Assembly: GCA_903895055.1 (NCBI GenBank)
Contig: CAITSL010000031.1
Coordinates: forward strand, 1-9,679
Source: an uncultured bacterium
GTDB lineage: Bacteria > Patescibacteriota > Minisyncoccia > Phycocordibacterales > UBA9973
DNA: 9,679 nucleotides
Direction: 5' to 3'
In this document: piece by piece, positions 1-4,982 of the stretch
Position numbering within the stretch: the stretch's first letter is position 1
Layout: every line of letters begins with the position of its first letter
Position numbers and translations under genes: made by a program
Notes under the pieces: generated by a model
What the model saw: only the letters and a program-made list of their open reading frames with translations
What the model was told of the DNA's origin: nothing
Databases searched by the model: none

Positions 1-90
1 ATTGAAAAAAAGCCCCTCTTCGAAGGATATATGATTGGTCACGATGGAATAGCAACTTTTACGGGCGGGTTTGGAAAATATCTAAAATAA
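1..90 (+). CDS. C-terminal end of an ApbE-like FAD:protein FMN transferase (partial)
   Basis: Frame 1 is open from the first base to TAA at 88-90 and gives 29 residues that include FEGYMIGHDG and end in GFGKYLK. A short 'gly-x-hydrophobic-Ile-x-x-(D/G)-G' strand followed by a 'GF/GL...' tail is how many ApbE flavin transferases end (the strand in which the last residues name the 'ligkdG...s.Gf' pattern). ApbE attaches FMN covalently to Thr/Ser of extracytoplasmic redox proteins, and its genes commonly sit beside RnfD/NqrB-type genes, which is exactly the neighbour here, one base downstream. Translational coupling with that neighbour is likely. The call rests on 29 residues plus context, so it is tentative; another flavin-related protein is possible. 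The rest of the gene lies before the window. Confidence 0.45.
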   Translation: MEKKPLFEGYMIGHDGIATFTGGFGKYLK

Positions 91-91
91 T

Positions 92-1612
92 ATGTTAAAA
101 ATAATTGATAAATTTTTAAATAAGACGACGATGTATCGGGTAGTGCTGTATTACTTGATGGCTCTGTGGGGGATAGCTTTAATCTTTTGTTTCTTGGGGG
201 TTTTGCCTTATCCACCGGTTTCAATGCTAATTTCTTTGGCAATACTACTTTTTACAGCCTGGGCCACCAACAATATTTTTGCTTATATTTTTAAAGTTCC
301 AGCTAATATTGAATCAATCTATATTTCTGTTTTTATTTTGGCGCTGATTATTACTCCGACTCTAACTCCTGTCGGATATATCTTTTTGGGCTGGGCGGGG
401 ATTTTGGCCATGGCTTCAAAATATATTTTTACCTGGAAGCATAAACATATTTTCAATCCAGTGGCAGTAGCTGTCGCTATCACTGCTTTTTCCCTGAATC
501 AAAGTGCCAGTTGGTGGGTGGGGACGCTGGCTCTCGCGCCATTTGTTTTAGCCGGTGGACTCTTGATTGTCAGAAAAATTAAAAGGGCAGATCTCACCTT
601 AAGTTTTTTTCTCGTTGCTCTCGTTACTATTTTGACTTTTAGTTTTTTGGGTGGCGGAAATATATTTAACACTTTCGGCAGGGCGCTCTTCTATTCGCCG
701 CTTTTATTCTTTACCTTTATTATGATTACCGAACCTCTTACCACGCCCCCATCGCGATTTTTGCGGATTTTATATGGAATCTTAGTCGGATTTTTATTTG
801 CTCCGCAAGTACACTTTGGAACATTATATCTTACCCCAGAGTTGGCACTCTTATTCGGAAATATTTTTTCATATCTCGTTGGTCCAAAGAAAAGATTAAC
901 CTTGAAATTAAAAAGAGCGGTGCAAATCACTTCCGACACAGCCGAATTTGTTTTTCAGCCGGATATGCCAATTCATTTCAAACCAGGGCAATATTTAGAG
1001 TGGACCTTGGGGCATAAAAAAGTGGATAGTCGGGGCAATCGACGTTATTTCACGATTGCTTCTTCTCCTACCGAAAAAGAATTAATGCTCGGGGTTAAAT
1101 TTTATCCGAAACCGAGCAGTTTCAAAAAGGCCTTGGCATACCTGAATGATGGCGACACCTTGATCGCTTCGCAACTCTCCGGAGATTTTGTTTTGCCCCA
1201 CAATCAGAAAAAGAAATTGGTTTTTATTGCCGGCGGGATTGGTGTCACGCCTTTTCGAAGCATGATTAAATATTTAATTGATACCAAACAAAAAAGAGAT
1301 ATTGTTTTGATTTATGCCAACAAAACAGAAGCCGATATTGTATATAAAAATGTTTTCAATCTAGCGGCGCAAGCTTTCGGTTTGAAAGTTATTTATATTA
1401 TCAGTAATTTGAAAGATAAAACGATACCCTGGATGGGGCGCATTGGTTATGTCGATGGAAAACTGATTCAAGAAGAAATAAAAGATTTTAGGGAAAGGAC
1501 TTTTTATATTTCTGGGCCACCTTCAATGGTTTCGGGTATGGCGCGTACAGTCAAAGATTTAGGCCTTAATAGCAACCACATCAAAACCGACTTTTTCCCC
1601 GGCTTTGCGTAG
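92..1612 (+). CDS. RnfD/NqrB-like membrane protein fused to an FAD/NAD(P)-binding ferredoxin-reductase domain
   Basis: 506 residues. Residues about 15-265 are very hydrophobic, with roughly eight to ten membrane segments, and resemble the NQR2/RnfD/RnfE family: HIFNPVAVAVA at 119-129 and MITEPLTTPPSRFLRILYGI at 211-230 match the family's 'FNPAA' and 'F.itDP.T.P.....iyGi' signatures. Residues about 268-506 form a ferredoxin-NADP reductase-like module: RYFT at 318-321 (FAD site, equivalent to RxYS), GGIGVTP at 381-387 (NAD(P) pyrophosphate loop) and SGPPSM at 474-479 (C-terminal CGPxxM-type motif with Ser in place of Cys). There is no ferredoxin-type 2Fe-2S domain; the only Cys is C33. The likely role is electron transfer from NAD(P)H via FAD into the membrane part and on to an extracytoplasmic flavoprotein. 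The usual (S/T)GAT flavinylation site is not seen; the equivalent stretch reads NQSASWW (136-142). The start at 92 follows the upstream stop by one base, so the pair is probably an operon. No Shine-Dalgarno is visible. Domain assignment is firm; the physiological partner is inferred. Confidence 0.9.
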   Translation: MLKIIDKFLNKTTMYRVVLYYLMALWGIALIFCFLGVLPYPPVSMLISLAILLFTAWATNNIFAYIFKVPANIESIYISVFILALIITPTLTPVGYIFLGWAGILAMASKYIFTWKHKHIFNPVAVAVAITAFSLNQSASWWVGTLALAPFVLAGGLLIVRKIKRADLTLSFFLVALVTILTFSFLGGGNIFNTFGRALFYSPLLFFTFIMITEPLTTPPSRFLRILYGILVGFLFAPQVHFGTLYLTPELALLFGNIFSYLVGPKKRLTLKLKRAVQITSDTAEFVFQPDMPIHFKPGQYLEWTLGHKKVDSRGNRRYFTIASSPTEKELMLGVKFYPKPSSFKKALAYLNDGDTLIASQLSGDFVLPHNQKKKLVFIAGGIGVTPFRSMIKYLIDTKQKRDIVLIYANKTEADIVYKNVFNLAAQAFGLKVIYIISNLKDKTIPWMGRIGYVDGKLIQEEIKDFRERTFYISGPPSMVSGMARTVKDLGLNSNHIKTDFFPGFA

Positions 1613-1617
1613 AAAAA

Positions 1618-1626
1618 TGCTATAAT
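1618..1626 (+). promoter_or_regulatory. Extended -10 promoter of the C39-like peptidase gene
   Basis: TGCTATAAT is a perfect extended -10 (TGn-TATAAT), beginning six bases after the TAG of the redox gene. No good -35 is present at 16-18 bp; an extended -10 can work without one. The usual start site, about seven bases past the hexamer, falls at 1632-1634, on the GTG start codon at 1633, which predicts a leaderless transcript. Confidence 0.7.
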
Positions 1627-1632
1627 ACCGAA

Positions 1633-2526
1633 GTGAAAAAAAAGATTATTTTGGTAATAGTTTTGGTTCTGGCGCTCTGGGCCACTTTGCTTTTTATGCC
1701 AAGCTTAAAAGATAAAAATAATAATGGAACCAAATTAGTGGTGACTGAAACTCCCAAAAATGCTCTGATTCCCAAAAACATTATTATTCCAAAAGAGAAT
1801 CCAGCGAAGACTATTATTCCGAACAACCCAAGAAATAATCCGCCACCTGTTTTATCTGCGCAGGATAAAAGATTTTTAGCGACCTTGGCAAAAGAGGATT
1901 TGCCGAAAAATGTTGCGGACTTACCATTTGCTCATCTCCCCGTGCCATTTTTCAAACAAGAATATATTCGGAGTTGTGAGGAAGCATCACTTCGAATGGT
2001 GCTCGCATATTATAAGATAGAAACGGATGATCTGACCATAGCGGAAAGAGTCGGGTATAATCCGCGTCCTTGGGATATCAAAAATAATATTTGGGATGAT
2101 CCGAATAAAATGTTTGTAGGTTTTATTGATGATCCGAGCAAAAGTGGCTATGGGGCTTTTGCCCCGGCCATAGCCAATGCTGCAAAAACTTATGGACATG
2201 ATGCGGAGAGTTATGTCGGGGTGACTGCTCAATTTCTGGCGCAACAAATTTATGCCGGCTATCCGGTGATAGTCTGGGGATTTTATGACGTTCCGCCTTT
2301 TGTAAAATATACTTGGAATACTCCGGAGGGTAAAAAAATAATTGCTTACCGGGGAGAGCATGCCCGAGTAGTGGTCGGAGTATTCGGCGATCCTTCCAAG
2401 CCGGTCGGTTTTTTGCTGGATGATCCATTAACAGGGGAGAAAGAAGAATATTGGAGTGCCGAACGGCTCATGACTCATATGAATGAGTTCGGCAATCTGA
2501 CCAATCAAGCGGTGGTCGTACAATAG
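1633..2526 (+). CDS. Membrane-anchored C39-like (papain-fold) cysteine peptidase
   Basis: 297 residues from a GTG start. MKKKIILVIV plus the hydrophobic stretch to residue about 22 is an N-terminal membrane anchor or signal sequence with no clear signal-peptidase site. Residues about 37-75 form a Pro/Asn/Lys-rich linker with repeated IPKN / IIPKEN / IIPNN units, likely a spacer across the cell envelope. Residues about 97-297 look like the peptidase C39-like family (C39_2): VPFFKQE with Gln109 as the oxyanion-hole residue, SCEEASLRMVLAYY with Cys115 as nucleophile, PVIVWGFYD at 211-219, His243 in GEHARVVVGV and Asp263/Asp264 in LLDDPLTG, giving a complete Cys-His-Asp set. The enzyme would cleave peptides or amide bonds outside the cell; the substrate is unknown. 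It lacks the ABC transporter of bacteriocin-processing C39 proteins, so leader-peptide processing is unlikely. It has its own promoter, so it need not be expressed with the redox operon. Fold call good, function inferred. Confidence 0.85.
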   Translation: MKKKIILVIVLVLALWATLLFMPSLKDKNNNGTKLVVTETPKNALIPKNIIIPKENPAKTIIPNNPRNNPPPVLSAQDKRFLATLAKEDLPKNVADLPFAHLPVPFFKQEYIRSCEEASLRMVLAYYKIETDDLTIAERVGYNPRPWDIKNNIWDDPNKMFVGFIDDPSKSGYGAFAPAIANAAKTYGHDAESYVGVTAQFLAQQIYAGYPVIVWGFYDVPPFVKYTWNTPEGKKIIAYRGEHARVVVGVFGDPSKPVGFLLDDPLTGEKEEYWSAERLMTHMNEFGNLTNQAVVVQ

Positions 2527-2567
2527 TTTATTCAGTCTTCATTTATTTATTTTAAAATAATATTATT

Positions 2568-4409
2568 ATGTGCGGAATAGTTGGTATAGTCGGAAATCTG
2601 AATAATCGGGAAGAGATTCTCGTTAAAATGAATAATCTAATCACTCATCGTGGGCCGGACGATGAAGGATTTTTTTACTCGGAAAATGTGGCTTTGGCCA
2701 TGCGCCGTCTTTCCATTATAGATTTAAAAAATGGGAAACAACCCATCACTTCCACCGACGACAATTATACGATAGTCTTTAACGGTGAAATTTATAATTA
2801 TCAGGCGCTAAGAAAAGAATTGGAAGCTGATGGTTTTGGTTTTCAAACGGACACGGACACGGAAGTCATTTTAAACCTATATGCTAAAGAAAAAGAGCTT
2901 ATGTTGGGCAAATTGCGGGGCATGTTTGCCTTTGCAATTTTTGACCGAAAAGAAAATTCGCTTTTTGTGGCGCGTGATTACTTTGGCATCAAACCACTTT
3001 ATTATCTCGAACAGAACGGCGGCATCCTGGCTTTTGGCTCGGAAATCAAAAGCTTGCTTCTACACCCACAGTATCAAAAAGAAATCAATGACGAGGCAGT
3101 ATATGAATATTTATTTTTTCAATATAATCCACTACCGGAAACTTTTTTCAAAAACATTTTCAAACTTAGTCCCGGCCACTTTTTGAAAATAGATCTCAAC
3201 GCGGGAGTTTTTGAAGAAAAAAAATATTGGGAATTCAAATTTGCTTCGGAAGAGATGGAAATTGAGAAAGCGAAAAAGACTCTCGAAAATATTTTAGTGG
3301 ATTCGGTTTCCGCGCATATGATTGCCGATGTACCTGTCGGAACTTTTCTCTCCGGGGGAATCGATAGCGGAATCATTACCGCATTTGCTTCCGAGGTAAA
3401 GAAAAAGTCCGGAGAAAAATTATCCACTTTTACCATCGGTTTCAAAGAGGCGAATGAATGGGACGAAGCGAGACAAATATCTGAACACATTAAATCTGAT
3501 CATCAGGAAATTCTTTTGGATTGGAAAGAATATTTTAAAATTCTGCCTAAAATTGTCTGGTATTTCGACGAACCGGTAGCCGACCCTTCTGCGGTGAATA
3601 TTTTCTTCCTGGCTCGGGAAGCCAGAAAAAAAGTTAAAGTTGTGCTTTCGGGCGAAGGCGCAGACGAGCTTTTTGGAGGCTACAATATATATTTGGAGCC
3701 GTTTAACCGAAAAAAATTGCAAGTCATTCCGGTGTATCTGCGGAAAGCGATACTTTTTATTTTGAATATTGTTTCTCCCAGTCTGCGCGGGGTAAATTAC
3801 TTAAAGAGGTCACTGCTTGCAACCGAAGATTGGTATATCGGCAACGCTTCCATCTTCAAACAAAAAGAAGTATCTCAAATTTGGCAAGGCAAAGAAATGA
3901 GAAAAATAAATTTTGATGATTATTATGGTAAAGTGAAAAATTTTTCCGCCTCCGATAAAATGCAATACATCGACATCAATACTTGGCTGGTGGGGGATAT
4001 TTTGGCGAAAGCTGACAAGATGACTATGGCGAATTCTTTGGAGCTTCGGGTGCCGTTTTTGGATATCGAAGTGTCGAATTTTGCTTCCAAGTTGAAAGAT
4101 GATTTGAAATGGCACAAGGGCGAGACAAAATATCTCCTGCGGGAAGCGATGCGAGATATTATTCCGGAGATGACTCGGACCAGAAAGAAACTTGGTTTCC
4201 CGACGCCGGTTGAGTGGATGATCAAAGACCATTTTTCCGAAATTCAAAAAATAATTTTTGAAAATAGTTATCTGAAAGAGAATTTTAATCTCGATTATTT
4301 AAAACAGACTATCTTTGACCCAGAAAAGCCGATAAAAATAAATGCCCGAAAGATCTACGCGCTCCTCCTGCTTGCTATTTGGCACAATGAGTTTTTTGGA
4401 ATTAAATAG
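2568..4409 (+). CDS. asnB: Asparagine synthase (glutamine-hydrolysing)
   Basis: 613 residues, the usual length for the family. The N-terminal class II glutamine amidotransferase domain (about 1-210) starts MCGIVGIVGN, with Cys2 as nucleophile once Met is removed, Arg48 or neighbouring Arg in AMRRLSIIDL, FNGEIYN at 71-77 and DTDTEV at 95-100. The C-terminal synthetase domain (about 235-600) has the ATP pyrophosphatase loop SGGIDS at 262-267, VVLSGEGADELFGGY at 358-372 and KADKMTMANSLELRVPFLD at 481-499. The reaction is Asp + Gln + ATP to Asn + Glu + AMP + PPi in the cytoplasm. Some AsnB-type enzymes instead amidate cell-wall diaminopimelate or glycan precursors; the sequence alone does not exclude that, and the preceding surface peptidase makes it worth remembering. 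The 41-bp gap before the start has no Shine-Dalgarno; a weak TAAAAT (2553-2558) behind a poor TTCAGT (2531-2536) could drive a transcript with almost no leader. Otherwise the gene reads through from the peptidase, since no terminator is seen between them. Confidence 0.96.
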   Translation: MCGIVGIVGNLNNREEILVKMNNLITHRGPDDEGFFYSENVALAMRRLSIIDLKNGKQPITSTDDNYTIVFNGEIYNYQALRKELEADGFGFQTDTDTEVILNLYAKEKELMLGKLRGMFAFAIFDRKENSLFVARDYFGIKPLYYLEQNGGILAFGSEIKSLLLHPQYQKEINDEAVYEYLFFQYNPLPETFFKNIFKLSPGHFLKIDLNAGVFEEKKYWEFKFASEEMEIEKAKKTLENILVDSVSAHMIADVPVGTFLSGGIDSGIITAFASEVKKKSGEKLSTFTIGFKEANEWDEARQISEHIKSDHQEILLDWKEYFKILPKIVWYFDEPVADPSAVNIFFLAREARKKVKVVLSGEGADELFGGYNIYLEPFNRKKLQVIPVYLRKAILFILNIVSPSLRGVNYLKRSLLATEDWYIGNASIFKQKEVSQIWQGKEMRKINFDDYYGKVKNFSASDKMQYIDINTWLVGDILAKADKMTMANSLELRVPFLDIEVSNFASKLKDDLKWHKGETKYLLREAMRDIIPEMTRTRKKLGFPTPVEWMIKDHFSEIQKIIFENSYLKENFNLDYLKQTIFDPEKPIKINARKIYALLLLAIWHNEFFGIK

Positions 4410-4415
4410 GCATAG

Positions 4416-4435
4416 TTGACAGAGTGTGTTATACT
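4416..4435 (+). promoter_or_regulatory. Promoter of the cold-shock gene (extended -10, close TTGACA)
   Basis: TGTTATACT at 4427-4435 fits an extended -10 (TGn-TATACT) and predicts a start near 4442, giving a leader of about 70 nt before the cold-shock ATG. A perfect TTGACA lies at 4416-4421, only eight bases before the hexamer, too close for a normal -35 paired with it. No good -10 is found 16-18 bp downstream of TTGACA, so the extended -10 is the better anchor. Confidence 0.6.
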
Positions 4436-4440
4436 ATACC

Positions 4441-4496
4441 CGTGTTTAGGCACACGAACATCGTCGAAGTTTCGAGTAAAAAAATTACAATCGTAA
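4441..4496 (+). promoter_or_regulatory. Structured 5' leader of the cold-shock gene
   Basis: Three short perfect inverted repeats follow each other in the predicted untranslated leader: CGTGT/ACACG (4441-4445 with 4452-4456, 6-nt loop), TCGA/TCGA around AGTT (4464-4467 with 4472-4475), and TTAC/GTAA around AATC (4485-4488 with 4493-4496). Long structured leaders that change fold with temperature are known for cspA-type mRNAs of other bacteria. The stems here are only 4-5 bp, so a thermosensor role is a guess. Confidence 0.35.
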
Positions 4497-4511
4497 AGAA
4501 CAAACAATCAT

Positions 4512-4715
4512 ATGATGACAGGAACAATCAAAACTCTCATAAAGGATAAAGGATTTGGATTCATCGCTCGCGAAGGCGAAGCGAAGGACCTTTTCTTTCA
4601 TTCCAAAGAGTTAGTTGGTGTTACTTTTGATGAATTGAAAGAAGGCGACACCGTCTCTTTTGAAGTCACTCAAAGTGAAAAAGGACCAGCAGCTACGCAA
4701 GTATCTAAGGCTTAA
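4512..4715 (+). CDS. Cold-shock domain protein (CspA family)
   Basis: 67 residues, a single OB-fold cold-shock domain of normal family length. RNP1 is KGFGFI (13-18) and RNP2 is DLFFH (26-30), the aromatic surface that binds single-stranded RNA/DNA; LVGVTFDELKEGDTVSFEV (34-52) is the conserved second half. It lacks the Trp of the common 'KWFN' segment, reading KTLIKDKGFGFI instead. The expected role is RNA chaperone and antiterminator in the cytoplasm. Two ATGs are adjacent (4512 and 4515); the second gives MTGTIK, which fits family N-termini slightly better, and both are in frame. No Shine-Dalgarno is visible; AAAGAA at 4495-4500 is the nearest purine run. The gene is bounded by its own promoter and a strong terminator, so it is monocistronic. 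Confidence 0.95.
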   Translation: MMTGTIKTLIKDKGFGFIAREGEAKDLFFHSKELVGVTFDELKEGDTVSFEVTQSEKGPAATQVSKA

Positions 4716-4724
4716 TCGCAAAAT

Positions 4725-4752
4725 AAAAAAAGCCCCCTTGGGGGCTTTTTTT
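4725..4752 (+). terminator. Intrinsic terminator of the cold-shock gene
   Basis: GCCCCC (4732-4737) pairs with GGGGGC (4740-4745) across a TT centre, flanked by seven A (4725-4731) and seven T (4746-4752). This is a textbook GC stem with a U-tract, starting 10 bases after the stop. The symmetric A and T runs mean it could also work on the opposite strand, though no - strand gene is seen here. Confidence 0.93.
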
Positions 4753-4768
4753 ATTAATCGATATACAG

Positions 4769-4774
4769 TATAAT
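4769..4774 (+). promoter_or_regulatory. -10 element ahead of the 41-residue ORF and mgtA
   Basis: A perfect TATAAT sits in the context GTATAATGGA (4768-4777), the same ten bases as at the strong promoter at 9588-9597. The -35 position (about 4747-4752) is only the T-tract of the preceding terminator, so the -35 is poor. The predicted start is near 4781, and the transcript would carry the two hairpins, the small ORF and the P-type ATPase. Confidence 0.6.
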
Positions 4775-4798
4775 GGAATCATTATTAAAAAATTATTT

Positions 4799-4827
4799 CC
4801 GCCCAAGGCGGATCAGCCTAAGGCTGA
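4799..4827 (+). repeat. Two tandem perfect hairpins in the leader of the 41-residue ORF
   Basis: Hairpin 1 is CCGCC-CAA-GGCGG (4799-4811). Hairpin 2 is TCAGCC-TAA-GGCTGA (4813-4827). One base separates them, and they stand out as GC-rich islands in an AT-rich leader. After hairpin 2 comes an A-run and then five T (4838-4842) just before the ATG, so hairpin 2 is not a standard terminator. They may be a dispersed palindromic repeat of the genome or a leader regulatory element; one window cannot tell which. Confidence 0.7.
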
Positions 4828-4842
4828 AATTAAAAAATTTTT

Positions 4843-4968
4843 ATGGCAAAAAGAGGAACCACACTTAGTCCAAGAAAGAAGTCAAGACATTCTCATAAAA
4901 CCAAGAAACGACTGACCGTCAAAAGACTCATGCTTGCGAAGAAAGCAACCCATAGCAAACACAAATAG
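4843..4968 (+). CDS. Unrecognised 41-residue, extremely basic protein
   Basis: ATG at 4843 to TAG at 4966-4968 encodes MAKRGTTLSP followed by a chain rich in Lys, Arg and His, ending THSKHK. It has 16 Lys/Arg and four His in 41 residues and no Asp, Glu or Cys. Such composition is typical of small ribosomal or nucleic-acid-binding proteins. The KR-T-S-R-SH spacing near the N-terminus loosely recalls bL32, but the zinc-ribbon cysteines of bL32 are absent and I do not assign it. Evidence that it is real: its own TATAAT promoter about 70 bases upstream, MAKR start typical of ribosomal-type proteins, and a stop 14 bases before the MgtA-like start. No Shine-Dalgarno is visible. It could instead be a leader ORF for the downstream Mg2+ pump, a position analogous to but a sequence unlike MgtL. 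Function unknown. Confidence 0.65.
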   Translation: MAKRGTTLSPRKKSRHSHKTKKRLTVKRLMLAKKATHSKHK

Positions 4969-4982
4969 GTTTAATTAAAGAG

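Noticed and set aside
1987..4247. Several 100-145 residue - strand ORFs opposite the peptidase and asnB genes
   Set aside because: They lie wholly inside well-supported + strand genes, have no recognisable domains, and their length follows from the codon pattern of the real gene.
4735..4842. Terminator hairpin of csp as part of a riboswitch for mgtA
   Set aside because: The stem with its A and T flanks is a standard intrinsic terminator and lies upstream of the -10 at 4769, so it is not in the mgtA transcript started there.
4843..4968. Calling the 41-residue protein ribosomal protein bL32, bL34 or bL35
   Set aside because: Only composition and loose spacing agree; bL32 zinc cysteines and the bL34/bL35 core motifs are missing.
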